64,000 nucleotides of DNA from Urechidicola croceus (GCA_905181865.1 CAJIZG010000001.1:726965-790964), one strand, 5' to 3'; counted from the first letter of the stretch, positions 8,636-18,237 are shown. Translations and numbers: made by a program. Notes: generated by a model not told the origin, from the letters alone.

Positions 8636-8643
8636 CAAATATA
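8636..8643 (-). promoter_or_regulatory. -7 box of candidate sRNA promoter
   Basis: Minus strand TATATTTG, an exact fit to the Bacteroidota TAnnTTTG consensus. The -33 region lacks a clear TTG. Confidence 0.45.
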
Positions 8644-8698
8644 ATTTAATTTTGGTCACGCGATCCTTTTATGAATCATATTTTACAAAATCTATTAT

Positions 8699-8727
8699 TT
8701 GTAATTACTTAATAGGTTGTATCTTTG
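8699..8727 (+). promoter_or_regulatory. lysS promoter
   Basis: TTG at 8699-8701, 18-base spacer, TATCTTTG at 8720-8727: a full match to the Bacteroidota sigma-ABfr type promoter. A start point near 8734 leaves a ~33-base leader. Confidence 0.7.
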
Positions 8728-8766
8728 CAAATCGAATATTTGAATCACACTATAAACACACTCACA

Positions 8767-10467
8767 ATGCAATTATCAGAGTTAGAAATTGTAAGAAGAC
8801 AATCACTACAACAACTTCGAGAATTAGGGATAAATCCATATCCTGCTGCAGAATTTAAGACCACTGCTACTATTGATCAAATAGTTACAGATTTTGATGG
8901 CTATAACGACAAAGAGGTTGTATTGGCAGGTAGAATTATGAGTCGTAGGATTATGGGGAAAGCCTCGTTTGCTGAATTAAAAGACAGCAGCGGACGTATG
9001 CAAATTTATATTAACAGAGATGAAATTGCCCCAGGTGAAGACAAAACGATCTACAACACTGTATTCAAAAAGTTATTGGATATGGGTGATATTATCGGAA
9101 TTAAAGGAACGGTATTTAAGACTCAAGTTGGTGAGACTTCTATAAAAGTAAAAGAGTTAACGGTATTATCTAAATCGTTAAAACCACTTCCTATTGTTAA
9201 GACAGATGCCGATGGAAATGTTCATGATGCGTTTAACGACCCTGAAGCTAGATATCGACAGCGTTATGTAGATTTAATCGTAAACGATCATGTGAAGGAT
9301 ACTTTTATAAAGCGCACAAAAATTACAAATTCTATGCGTCAGTTTTTTAATGAACGTGATTATTTAGAAGTTGAAACACCCATATTACAACCTATTCCGG
9401 GTGGCGCTGCAGCAAGACCTTTTATAACACATCATAATGCGTTAGATATTCCAATATACTTGCGTATTGCAAATGAATTGTATTTAAAAAGATTGATTGT
9501 AGGAGGCTTTGATGCCGTGTATGAATTTGCCAAAGATTTCAGAAATGAAGGCATGGACAGAACGCACAATCCTGAGTTTACGGTAATGGAATTGTATGTT
9601 GCCTACAAAGACTACAATTGGATGATGAAGATGACGGAGCAATTGCTAGAAAAAGTGGCCTTAGATTCTAACGGAACCTCAACGGTGCCCGTTGGAGAAC
9701 ATCAAATCAACTTTAAAGCGCCGTATGCGCGTGTTCCTATTTTAGAAGCGATTAAAATCCATACAGGTTTTGATGTTGCTGGAATGAGTGAAAACGAATT
9801 ACGTAAAGTTTGTCAGCAGCTTCATATTCCTGTAGATGAAACCATGGGTGTTGGTAAAATGATCGATGAACTATTTGGAGAAAAATGTGAGCACCACTAT
9901 ATTCAACCAACATTTATAACAGATTACCCAAAAGAAATGAGTCCGTTAACAAAGGAGCATAGAGATAATCCTGCGTTAACAGAACGTTTTGAGTTGTTGG
10001 TTAACGGAAAAGAATTGGCCAATGCCTATTCTGAGTTAAACGATCCAATAGAGCAACGTGCACGTTTTGAAGATCAATTAACCCTGTCTGAAAAGGGAGA
10101 TGATGAAGCCATGTTTATTGACCAAGACTTTTTACGCGCATTAGAATACGGAATGCCACCAACTTCTGGTATCGGAATTGGTATTGACCGTTTGGTGATG
10201 TTTATGACGAATAATAGTTCGATACAAGAAGTGTTATTTTTCCCTCAAATGAAACCAGAACGCACTGCTACAACTGTTGCATTAAACGATGAAGAAAAAG
10301 CAGTTTTAGCAATCATTCAAAAAGTTGAAAAAATTGAATTAAATGCGTTAAAAACGCAGAGTGGATTGAGCAATAAAAAATGGGACAAAACCATTAAGGG
10401 CTTGACAAAACATAATATTGCAAAAGTTGACAAAACCGATGATGGTTTGTTTGTAGAATTAGTGTAA
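8767..10467 (+). CDS. lysS: Lysyl-tRNA synthetase, class II
   Basis: 566 residues, normal length plus a short C-terminal extension. N-terminal OB fold ([28 protein letters not shown]); class II catalytic core with motif 2 ([21 protein letters not shown]) and motif 3 ([15 protein letters not shown]). Charges tRNA-Lys in the cytoplasm. ATG 8767 is chosen; an upstream in-frame TTG (8725) lies inside the -7 box. The tail after FFPQMKPE ([25 protein letters not shown] in two parts, ending FVELV) resembles a small helical extension seen in Bacteroidota LysRS. Confidence 0.96.
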   Translation: MQLSELEIVRRQSLQQLRELGINPYPAAEFKTTATIDQIVTDFDGYNDKEVVLAGRIMSRRIMGKASFAELKDSSGRMQIYINRDEIAPGEDKTIYNTVFKKLLDMGDIIGIKGTVFKTQVGETSIKVKELTVLSKSLKPLPIVKTDADGNVHDAFNDPEARYRQRYVDLIVNDHVKDTFIKRTKITNSMRQFFNERDYLEVETPILQPIPGGAAARPFITHHNALDIPIYLRIANELYLKRLIVGGFDAVYEFAKDFRNEGMDRTHNPEFTVMELYVAYKDYNWMMKMTEQLLEKVALDSNGTSTVPVGEHQINFKAPYARVPILEAIKIHTGFDVAGMSENELRKVCQQLHIPVDETMGVGKMIDELFGEKCEHHYIQPTFITDYPKEMSPLTKEHRDNPALTERFELLVNGKELANAYSELNDPIEQRARFEDQLTLSEKGDDEAMFIDQDFLRALEYGMPPTSGIGIGIDRLVMFMTNNSSIQEVLFFPQMKPERTATTVALNDEEKAVLAIIQKVEKIELNALKTQSGLSNKKWDKTIKGLTKHNIAKVDKTDDGLFVELV

Positions 10468-10497
10468 ATCACACTTGTTATTGCGATAAGACGCTTA

Positions 10498-10562
10498 CTG
10501 AGCCCTGGTTGTTGAGCAGAGTCGAAACAAGTCGAAGTATTCGACGAAGCCTTCTGCTCAAA
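10498..10562. repeat. Family A intergenic repeat, inverted arrangement
   Basis: TTGAGCAGAGTCGAA ... GTCGAAGTATTCGAC ... CTTCTGCTCAA. The outer arms TTGAGCAGA and TCTGCTCAA are inverted copies, and an inner GTCGAA/TTCGAC pair stacks within, giving a cruciform-like element directly after lysS. Confidence 0.6.
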
Positions 10563-10570
10563 TAATATAG

Positions 10571-10603
10571 AAAAGGAATTACACAATCGTAATTCCTTTT
10601 TTT
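10571..10603 (+). terminator. Intrinsic terminator after lysS
   Basis: AAAAGGAATTAC (10571-10582) and GTAATTCCTTTT (10589-10600) pair perfectly over 12 bp with a 6-base loop and seven T. It is nearly symmetric and could act both ways. Confidence 0.88.
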
Positions 10604-10852
10604 CGTTACAAATTATAACAGATACACGTGTATTCTTGGTCACGAAATGGTCATTTCACAAAACCCTATTTATAGAACTCAATCCTCACTCTAATAAAAA
10701 AAGTATATATTTGAACAAAGAAGAATTGCTATCCTCTCTTATCTACTTTACAAAACTGATAAAATAGCTTACATGTTGGTTTATCGCGGAACTGAGTCCA
10801 GATAACCCTACTATATGTTTTGATATAACCAGTTGGCCCAAATTGAAAAAAA

Positions 10853-11195
10853 ATGAGCGAAAAAAAAACTGAAGTACAAAAAGATGAAATTGTTAAGTTT
10901 ACGCCAACTTAAAGATAAACATCTTGGAGAAGTTGAAATAATTGAAAGAGATAAATATGAGTTTGATTTAAAAATTGAGATTCTTGGAGATATGATAAAA
11001 TATTTACGAAAGGAAAGAAAATTAACTCAACAATAATTAGGAGCATTAAAAGGAGTTCAACAATCTCAAATATCAAAACTTGAAAGAAATACAAGAAATA
11101 TTAAAATTGAAACAATTTTGAAAGTATTTAATGATTTGAAAGCTAATGTAAAATTTAGTAGAGAAATGAAAGAAGGAGAATTTAAAATGGCATAA
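10853..11195 (+). pseudogene. XRE/HigA-type antitoxin remnant with an in-frame stop
   Basis: From ATG 10884 the frame reads MKLLSLRQLKDKHLGEVEII and then ERDKYEFDLKIEILGDMIKYLRKERKLTQQ, hits TAA at 11034-11036, and continues as LGALKGVQQSQISKLERNTR to a stop at 11193. This is the helix-turn-helix of HigA-like antitoxins, in which the stop replaces the expected Gln of the LTQ(E/Q)QLG motif (CAA to TAA). A better-looking N-terminus (MSEKKTEVQKDEIVKFTPT from 10853) is one frame off, so there may also be a frameshift. No toxin gene is visible upstream. Confidence 0.6.
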
Positions 11196-11509
11196 AAGTA
11201 GTGCAGGTAAAAAGGCATAACCAAAATTGTTGCATTTAGTAAAATAGAATGTTTCTTAATTCTAATTTTAAAAAATGAAAATTACTAAAACTAAATCACG
11301 ACTTTCGTTATACAAATCCGCTATGCTTCATAAAATATACTTAAAAATTGAATGGATAATTAAGTTAATTAAGAAACAAGAACAGGGCAAAAAAAATCGC
11401 ACTTGGGAAGTAGATGTTGAATAGTACATGCTCCCAGAAAGAACTATATTTAATGTAAACTTTACAATTTGGGTATTTAAATTCAAGTAACTTACTAAAG
11501 ATAAAACGT
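11196..11509. other. Gap before the GH32 gene
   Basis: A/T-rich DNA. One 49-codon frame (11275-11424, MKITKTKSRLSLYKSAMLHK and then a Lys-rich stretch) is possible but has no recognisable match. No convincing promoter of the TTG/TAnnTTTG type is seen; TACAATTTG near 11463 is the closest. Confidence 0.4.
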
Positions 11510-13189
11510 ATGAAAAAATATTTTTTACTCACATTGACAGCCTTATTTTTAGTGCATTCACTGGCAGTATCGCAAAACAAGGAAAAAAAAGTTCTCACTC
11601 TTATTGAACCAAACAAGGATATTCCCAAAGAAGTGATAAAATCAAGCCGGGAACACAGAGAACGTCTTTTAGCGGATCCATATCGGCCAGCATATCATTT
11701 TTGTGTTCCGGAAGACAACGGAAATCCTGCTGACCCAAATGGTGCATTTTACCACAACGGACGATACCATTTGATGTATCTATATAAACGTACCGGGTCA
11801 GGATTCTCCTGGGGGCATGTTTCCAGTAAGGATTTGTTACACTGGAGGCATCATCCTGATACTTTGGTTCCGGGCAATGGTGATGAAGGTGTTTTTAGTG
11901 GAGGAGCCTTTGTTGATGATGACGGATCTGCTTTTTTATCCTATTGGATGCTTTGGGGAGCAAAAGGTATTGGCCTTGCAAAAAATAGAGATAACAATTA
12001 TGACCAATGGGAAAAAATTGGAAGTAATCCGGTTATAAAATCCACTGAATGGGGGATAACAGAAACGAAAGATGTATCGGGCAATAATCTTTATTATGGC
12101 TCGGCAGACCCTTCCAATATCTGGAAAAAGGACGGGAAATACTATATGCTTACCGGTAATTTATTGGTATTAAGAAAATACGGCTCGCGTGGAAAGGGAT
12201 TGCCGGCAAACAGGGACAAACCCGAACTACCTAAAGATTCTATTAATTACCAGGGAGATTGGCTTGATTTGTTTGTTTCGAAAGATTTAGAAAAATGGGA
12301 TTATATGCATCGGTTTTATGAGTCTGACAGAAAATGGACTAGTAAAACGGAAGATAACATGTGCCCAAGTTTTTTCCCATTACCGCTTACCCCGGATGGA
12401 GGAAAACCAAGCGATAAGCACCTAATGCTTTTTATAAGCCATAATATGGGTTGTCAGTATTATATAGGCGACTACAAAAGTGATACGTTTATTCCTGAAG
12501 TACATGGACGCATGACATGGAATGATAAATCCTATTTTGCTCCTGAAGCTCTTGTTGATGACAAAGGCAGACAAATTATGTGGTCGTGGATTTTTGATGA
12601 TCGTCCCGACGAACTTAAAGAATATAATGGGTGGACCGGAACATACGGGCTTCCCCGGTCATTATGGCTTGGAGAGGACGGTACTCTAAGAATGAGACCG
12701 GTGAAGGAGTTGGAAGCACTGAGAATGAATAAAAAAGTAGTGTCTAATGTAAAGATTACTGCAGGGGAAGAAGTTAAACTGAATGCACTGGGCAATGAAT
12801 TGATGGAACTGGAGATTACCGTGCAACCCAATGAATCGGATCAGTTTGGGGTAAAAGTATGTGCGTCGGAAGATGGACGAGAAGAAACGGTAATTTATTA
12901 TGATCGGAAGGATAAAAAATTAAAGGTGGACACTCGGAAATCGGGCTTAGAATTTGGTAAAAAAATTATTGAAGAAGCACCATTCGAACTTAAAAAAGGT
13001 GAACCTCTGGTATTAAGGGTTTATGTAGACAAATCAATTGTTGAGGTCTATGCAAATAACAGGCAGGCAATAGCCCGAAGAATTTATCCTACGCTTGGAG
13101 GAAAGGGTATATCTGTATTTTCGAATGGTGGTAATGTGGAAATTAAAACCATAAAGGGATGGGAAATAATGCCTTCGAACCCTTACTAG
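11510..13189 (+). CDS. Secreted GH32-like glycoside hydrolase with atypical acid/base position
   Basis: 559 residues with a Sec signal peptide (cleavage after ~21). Five-bladed propeller family GH32: nucleophile block ADPNGAFYHNGRYHLMY with D75, then GSADPSNIWKKDGKYYML in the position of the transition-state motif; C-terminal beta-sandwich from ~400 (VDKSIVEVYANNRQAIARRIYPT). GH32 enzymes split beta-fructosides (sucrose, levan, inulin). Here the usual WECP acid/base motif reads E281-D-N-M-C-P-S-F-F, so the residue just before Cys is Met, not Glu; E281 lies three places upstream. I recall a GH32-related subgroup with xxSCPDFF-type motifs, so substrate may differ from fructan. No SusCD pair is nearby. 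Codon use looks slightly more GC-rich than neighbours. Confidence 0.85.
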   Translation: MKKYFLLTLTALFLVHSLAVSQNKEKKVLTLIEPNKDIPKEVIKSSREHRERLLADPYRPAYHFCVPEDNGNPADPNGAFYHNGRYHLMYLYKRTGSGFSWGHVSSKDLLHWRHHPDTLVPGNGDEGVFSGGAFVDDDGSAFLSYWMLWGAKGIGLAKNRDNNYDQWEKIGSNPVIKSTEWGITETKDVSGNNLYYGSADPSNIWKKDGKYYMLTGNLLVLRKYGSRGKGLPANRDKPELPKDSINYQGDWLDLFVSKDLEKWDYMHRFYESDRKWTSKTEDNMCPSFFPLPLTPDGGKPSDKHLMLFISHNMGCQYYIGDYKSDTFIPEVHGRMTWNDKSYFAPEALVDDKGRQIMWSWIFDDRPDELKEYNGWTGTYGLPRSLWLGEDGTLRMRPVKELEALRMNKKVVSNVKITAGEEVKLNALGNELMELEITVQPNESDQFGVKVCASEDGREETVIYYDRKDKKLKVDTRKSGLEFGKKIIEEAPFELKKGEPLVLRVYVDKSIVEVYANNRQAIARRIYPTLGGKGISVFSNGGNVEIKTIKGWEIMPSNPY

Positions 13190-13304
13190 AAAAAATCAAG
13201 TATGAGTCACTAATGCGCCTCTCACACCAACCTATGTAAGGGTCTGGTATATGGCGGTTCACCAAATTGAAATTTGTATATTCTGAATTTAATCTACCAA
13301 AGGT

Positions 13305-13375
13305 TTGTTCCCTTTTTACTAATTTAGTTGCTTAACCACGCAACTAATCCTATACCAATCGCTGTGTGAAAAAAC
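13305..13375. repeat. Degenerate repeat, family C, copy 1
   Basis: TTTGTTCCCTTTTTACTAAT followed by a perfect 8-bp inverted repeat TTAGTTGC-TTAACCAC-GCAACTAA (13324-13347), ending CAATCGCTGTG. Similar strings at 15115-15175 and 16335-16400. Confidence 0.5.
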
Positions 13376-13390
13376 ATAAAAAAATGTAGT

Positions 13391-14563
13391 ATGAAGTTAT
13401 TGAAATGGATTACAATAGGAAGTGTTTTATTGATTGGAATATATGCAATCGCTGTCTTTATTGTCCCTGATAAAATAGAAGAGGCAGAAAATAGCACATT
13501 GGCTCTTCCTCCTTATACTGTTTCGGAGGAAGCTCAAAGTCTGTATAATTCTTTAGATTTCATAGGTGATCTTCATTGTGATGCCTTGCTTTGGAGCCGT
13601 GACTTGACAAAAAAGAGTGATGTTGGGCATGTTGATTTCCCAAGAATGCAAGAGGCGAATATGGCGTTGCAAGCATTCACAATTGTCACAAAATCACCAA
13701 CCGGGCAAAATTTCTCCAAGAACAGTGGCGAGTCATTTGATAATATCACTATGTTAAGCATCGTTCAAGGCAGACCAATATCAAATTGGTTTAACTTAGT
13801 AGATCGAGCAGTTTATCAAAGCAGAAAATTGCACAAGCAGGCTTCCATGTTCAATGATAAATTTATTGTTGTAAAGTCAAAATCAGATTTTGAATTATTA
13901 TTGAGTAAAAGAAAAAAAGATAAGCAAATTGTTGGAGGGTTTTTAGGGATTGAAGGAGCACATTGCCTGGAAGGTGATATTAAAAACCTCGATAGATTGT
14001 ATGAAGAAGGTGTTCGCATGCTAGGGCCTATGCATTTTTTTGATAATGAATTAGGAGGTTCTGCACATGGTGAGTCTGATGAAGGATTAACCGAATTCGG
14101 GAAGCAAGTTATCAAAAGAATGAATCAACTTGGAATCATTATTGATATCTCCCATGCTTCTCCCCAGCTGGTCGATGATATTCTAGAAATCTCAACATAT
14201 CCGATTTTAACTTCTCATACTGGTGTGAAAGGAACCATGGATAATGCACGAAATCTATCGAACAATCATATTATTAGCATCGCAGAAGGCGGGGGCTTGA
14301 TTGGTGTAGCTTATTTTAAAGGTGCGGTGTCAGTTCCAATAATTCCCGGTATTGTTGAAGCAATGAAGTACATTAAAGCGATAGTTGGAGTGCAATATAT
14401 TGCTCTGGGTTCTGACTATGATGGGAGTATAAAAGCTCCGTTTGATATAACAGGTTTACCTCTCTTGGTTGAAGAAATGATAAAGCAAGGGTTTTCAAAA
14501 TTTGAAATCGAAGCAATCATGGGAGGAAATATGAAACGATTTATGCTGAAAAATTTAAGGTGA
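13391..14563 (+). CDS. Membrane dipeptidase, peptidase family M19
   Basis: 390 residues. N-terminal hydrophobic helix (residues ~5-27) that may be an uncleaved anchor. Renal-dipeptidase signatures: first zinc pair DLHCDALLW, bridging Glu in FLGIEGAHCLEG, later His ligands in IDISHASPQLVDDIL and ILTSHTGVKG, and the C-terminal ALGSDYDGS. Hydrolyses dipeptides, possibly D-containing, in the periplasm. It stands alone, flanked by gene-poor DNA and family C repeats, which suggests it arrived independently of its neighbours. Confidence 0.92.
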   Translation: MKLLKWITIGSVLLIGIYAIAVFIVPDKIEEAENSTLALPPYTVSEEAQSLYNSLDFIGDLHCDALLWSRDLTKKSDVGHVDFPRMQEANMALQAFTIVTKSPTGQNFSKNSGESFDNITMLSIVQGRPISNWFNLVDRAVYQSRKLHKQASMFNDKFIVVKSKSDFELLLSKRKKDKQIVGGFLGIEGAHCLEGDIKNLDRLYEEGVRMLGPMHFFDNELGGSAHGESDEGLTEFGKQVIKRMNQLGIIIDISHASPQLVDDILEISTYPILTSHTGVKGTMDNARNLSNNHIISIAEGGGLIGVAYFKGAVSVPIIPGIVEAMKYIKAIVGVQYIALGSDYDGSIKAPFDITGLPLLVEEMIKQGFSKFEIEAIMGGNMKRFMLKNLR

Positions 14564-15827
14564 TAATTTAATTTCCTTAACTAATGTGCATGACAAAGAG
14601 GGAATGCAGATACTTAGAGTTGGCAATTAGCCAATAGTATATTCTTATAATTATTGGATTGTACTGTTTTAAAGAATATCAAGACTTTATTAGAAAGTGA
14701 TTTTTTTTAGTTACATATATATTTGAAATCCAATAGTATATCTACTAATATTTAGAAATATACGAAGCTAGATGGATGGAAAACTTAGTACAAAAGTAGG
14801 AAGGCTATTTCTTTAACACGGCCTTTCCAATTTTAACAGAATTATTTGAAAAAAGTTGTAATACGAACTGAAATAAAACCCTTTGACTATGGATAACTTA
14901 GAAATTATCAAAAGGATATTAGCGCTCTTAAAACCTCAAAAGTATACAGAAAAGAAGAAGTATATTGGCATTTAGAGTGGGAAAAAGAGCTTAAATCTAT
15001 TTATGAATTGATTAATAAAGAATTAGAAAAGTAATAAATAACAAAAGACTAATAGGCGTATATAATTAATTGCTTGTTCTTTGCATACATGAAAAATCTT
15101 GCATATTTTGCTCTGATTTGTTTCCTTTTACTAATGTAATTACTCAACCACGTAACGAACTATGCACAGCAACTTACCCGTAATTATGAAACGTCCTGAA
15201 ATATATAGACAAATACTTGTAATTCACACTTCCTATAAATCCTTATAAGCTTGCCTTTCTGATTCCTATGATTTAAAGATTATTTGGGATGAAATTATAA
15301 TGATTTAGGTCGTGAAATTTCAACACCAGAGAAACGCGTCCATACAACTTTTTTGATGACCCTAAGAATAAGATGCAAAGACTCACCTAAACCCAACCCA
15401 ATACTTAATAAAAAATTACGCATGACAGGTGTTTATAAAAGCAATATTAACCTTATAAGTATCTCATTTTCGATCTTTCACAGTTTTGAAAAAGTGTATC
15501 TTTTAGTAAGAGCCTTTAGTTTTTTATAATATTCCAGAAACTATAATAAAAAATTATTGCATCTAAAAAAAAACAAGTTCAACACCTTCTTATAGTTAAT
15601 GCGGGTTTAGTTCTTACTCAAAGTTTTTCCTATATTTACTGGGGCACCAAATCTTGTTGATTTGGCTTAGTCACAAACAAAGAAATAAAACCAAACAAAA
15701 GCTCTGGCTTAGTCCGTGGCCGAAAATCTATCGATTTCCAAAACCCGTACTAATCATAGTAAAATACGCTGTGAGTATTCCAAGAAAGCCAGTACCGATG
15801 AAAAAAAATCACTAATTCTCAAATAAT
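14564..15827. other. 1.26-kb gene-poor gap with small remnants
   Basis: No ORF above 60 codons. Near 14889-15034 a short coding-like stretch appears split between frames: MDNLEIIKRILALLKPQ in one, and DISALKTSKVYRKEEVYWHL then EWEKELKSIYELINKELEK to a TAA in another; it looks like a broken small gene I cannot name. A family C repeat lies at 15115-15175. The rest (15200-15820) shows no structure I can interpret beyond short A/T tracts. Confidence 0.45.
15115..15175. repeat. Degenerate repeat, family C, copy 2
   Basis: TTTGTTTCCTTTTACTAATGTAATTACTCAACCACGTAACGAAC (split: TTTACTAATGTAATTACTC and AACCACGTAACGAAC). It matches copy 1 at most positions, including the central CAACCACG. Confidence 0.5.
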
Positions 15828-16256
15828 ATGTTTCAGAAAATTATACAGACAAACAATTCCAAAACTACAATCATCATCCGCCTAATCGTTGGCAGCGTGT
15901 TTCTCTCAGAAGGCATTCAAAAATTCTTACTTCCTGCTATACGGGGCGCAGGCAGATTTGAAAAAATCGGATTACCTTCTCCTGAATTTTTAGGCTTTTT
16001 TGTAGGTTCTTTTGAAATCCTCTGCGGAGTTTTAATCTTAATCGGACTTCTCACGCGCTTGGCAAGTATTCCGACTTTAGTAATAATGCTTATTGCCATA
16101 GCTACTACAAAAATGGAGGTTTTAGCGTATGACGGATTTTGGCAAATGATGCATGGAATCAGAACGGATTGGGCAATGCTTCTCGGTAGTTTGTTCTTGA
16201 TTTTAAAAGGTGGTGGGAAATGGTCTATTGATACAATGTTCATGAAGAATAAATAA
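15828..16256 (+). CDS. DoxX family membrane protein
   Basis: 142 residues, four predicted membrane spans. DoxX signatures: RLIVGSVFLSEGIQKFL at the N-terminus, GFFVGSFEILCGVLILIGLLTRLA in the middle, and an even acidic/aromatic loop HGIRTDWAMLLGSLFLIL. The family is linked to thiol/quinone redox chemistry but the role of single DoxX proteins is not defined. ATG 15828 fits the conserved N-terminus. Isolated between gaps. Confidence 0.85.
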   Translation: MFQKIIQTNNSKTTIIIRLIVGSVFLSEGIQKFLLPAIRGAGRFEKIGLPSPEFLGFFVGSFEILCGVLILIGLLTRLASIPTLVIMLIAIATTKMEVLAYDGFWQMMHGIRTDWAMLLGSLFLILKGGGKWSIDTMFMKNK

Positions 16257-16334
16257 AGTAGTCATACTGTTCTTCAAATTAAGAAGTATATCGTTTATTA
16301 TAAGATATAGCCTCCTTTCAAAAATTCCGATGGC

Positions 16335-16400
16335 ATCTTCTAGCTGTAATTTGTTCGCTACATTAATTGCTTAAAACACGCTACAAACCATAAGGGAATG
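16335..16400. repeat. Degenerate repeat, family C, copy 3
   Basis: TAATTTGTTCGCTACATTAATTGCTTAAAACACGCTACAAACC (in parts). Weaker than copies 1 and 2 but keeps the order TTTGTT - ACTAAT-like - TGCTTAA - CACG - CTAC. It follows the DoxX gene by ~80 bases. Confidence 0.4.
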
Positions 16401-16550
16401 CGCTAAATTTAATAGTAGATTTTATTCTGAAGTCCACCACAATAATTTAATTCTATTCAACAAATATTGAAACTATTGAGTTATTAGATTTTAAGAAAAA
16501 ATTAAAGGAACAATCGAAGCTAACATTAAAAACCAATGCTGACACACCAG

Positions 16551-16943
16551 CTATTCTAAATCATTCTTAGCTTGTGTAACGTCATGAAATGAGGGCGAAT
16601 TCTCGGTAATTCTGCCCGCACCCTTTTTATTAATTTTGAATATAACATCCTTTGTTGTGGTAAATAACAGCACAGATGAAAAAGACGTTCTGAGATGTGA
16701 TTTCAAGAACACAAAAGCCTCTTCTAATGTAAGCTCGTCTTCCTTATCCTCAGTCTCTCTAGATTTGTAGCGCAACTTCACTAAGACCAGAAAGCCATCT
16801 TCGGAATATACGGGTCTGACAAATATATTTTTCAAGTTAGGCTTACCAATGGTCTTTGCCATAGTTAATTTGGCAAAGCGGCCTTCTTGGACACTTTCTT
16901 TTACTTGCTTCCAGAAAAGAACAAACACATCTTGGTACGGCAT
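16551..16943 (-). CDS. Short protein resembling the N-terminal domain of a SAM methyltransferase; probably truncated
   Basis: 130 residues. The run RFAKLTMAKTIGKPNLKNIF with VRPV, and LLFTTTKDVIFKINKKG, resembles the non-catalytic N-terminal part of a family of ~390-residue class I methyltransferases, in which the next block begins near a HDR/HDK motif. Here the protein stops shortly after PSFHDVTQAKND and no SAM-binding motif follows on this strand. It is therefore either a truncated relic or an independent protein of unknown function. Family assignment is from memory and tentative. Confidence 0.45.
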   Translation of the reverse strand: MPYQDVFVLFWKQVKESVQEGRFAKLTMAKTIGKPNLKNIFVRPVYSEDGFLVLVKLRYKSRETEDKEDELTLEEAFVFLKSHLRTSFSSVLLFTTTKDVIFKINKKGAGRITENSPSFHDVTQAKNDLE

Positions 16944-17427
16944 GAACTAAAGATTGATGATGAGGTATTTTGATGTTTCAAAAGTAACACTAATAATTTA
17001 ACAAATCTAAACAAAATTGAGCCATGAAACGGAAGGATATAAGTATAACAGCGGAGAAATAAGTAGCACGAAAACCTAAAAACATAAATTCTAACTAGAT
17101 CGAGAAATATTTCAGACGTCTCCAATGAATAAGGATTGAGAGTTGAAACAGTCAGATTTTAGCACCAATATGAAAAGTTATTAAAATACAACGCCTCATA
17201 AAATTTATGCTTAAATTTGAACTAGAACGAACAGACAAATATTCTAACAAATCGATTTGCTATAACCGAAAAATCCCCGATTTTCCAATCTCAAATCGTA
17301 TAAAACACCTTAAAGTACAATTGTATTTTCAGAAGGTAAGTAATCTGTAAAAATATTTAAAAATTAAACCATATGAGTTGGATGCGTTGTAAATTCGATC
17401 AAAGCCAACTTCAAAATAAATAAAGCA
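16944..17427. other. Gap before GH16 gene
   Basis: A/T-rich. One 47-codon frame at 17207-17350 (MLKFELERTDKYSNKSICYN then RKIPDFPISN...) is coding-like in composition but unrecognised. No clear promoter or terminator. Confidence 0.35.
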
Positions 17428-18237
17428 ATGAATAGACAATTTAATAAGACTAGTAGGCGAGTGAATTTAGAAACAGTGCTGCTACTTTGTCTGTCTCTTT
17501 TTCCTTTCTTGGGCATGGCCCAAAGACCCGCTCAGCCGCCAATATCAACTGAAATATATTCACCCGAGAAACTTGGCTATAAGCTGGTTTGGGAAGATAA
17601 TTTTGACGGTAATGCACTGGATACTACCAAATGGAAAGTTCGTGGAATAGGCCCCAGGGCTATTGCTTATGTATCTGAGGAAGCGGTGAAAGTTGAAGAT
17701 GGATACCTTAAACTATTTGCCTTGAAGCAAGGAGATTCATTGCTTGGAAGTGCCGTAGGCACGCAGGATCGTTTTATGCCAAAATATGGCTATTTTGAAT
17801 GTCATGCGCAACTGCAGAAATCGCAAGGTGTTTGGGCTGCATTTTGGCTACAGTCAAAAAAAATTACTCAAGGTGAAGACCCCGCGATATATGGAGCAGA
17901 AATTGACGTCATGGAGTTTTTTAAAAAGCTAGGGGACGATATTATATCGCACAATGTTCATTGGGCTTATGGACCAAATCAGCAAACGACACGAGGTATG
18001 CAAAGCTATCTGGAGGGAGTAAGCGAAGGCTTTCACACTTTCAGTATGGAATGGATGCCAAACAAATATATCTTTTATATTGATGGATATAAGTTTTATG
18101 AAGTAACTGATGGTATATCAAATATTAAAGAATACATGATTCTGAGTATGGAATACCCAGGCAATAAAAAAGATATTAAAAAGGCCGTGTTTCCAGCTGT
18201 GTTTATAGTGGATTATATAAAGGTTTATCAGAAATAG
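17428..18237 (+). CDS. Secreted GH16 family endo-glycanase
   Basis: 269 residues; Sec signal peptide (cleavage near GMAQ, residue ~31). Beta-jelly-roll with the GH16 catalytic motif E158-I-D-V-M-E163 (nucleophile E158, acid/base E163), preceded by GYFECHAQLQKSQGVWAAFW and followed by HTFSMEWMPNKYIFYIDG. Family members cut laminarin, agar, porphyran, carrageenan or xyloglucan; the insert-free EIDVME form does not settle the substrate. No carbohydrate-binding module or type IX sorting tail is present. Confidence 0.92.
   Translation: MNRQFNKTSRRVNLETVLLLCLSLFPFLGMAQRPAQPPISTEIYSPEKLGYKLVWEDNFDGNALDTTKWKVRGIGPRAIAYVSEEAVKVEDGYLKLFALKQGDSLLGSAVGTQDRFMPKYGYFECHAQLQKSQGVWAAFWLQSKKITQGEDPAIYGAEIDVMEFFKKLGDDIISHNVHWAYGPNQQTTRGMQSYLEGVSEGFHTFSMEWMPNKYIFYIDGYKFYEVTDGISNIKEYMILSMEYPGNKKDIKKAVFPAVFIVDYIKVYQK

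Noticed and set aside
8392..8649. 85-codon open frame before lysS
   Set aside because: It crosses the candidate sRNA, its terminator and repeat-like hairpins, starts without a normal start codon and has no protein-like pattern.
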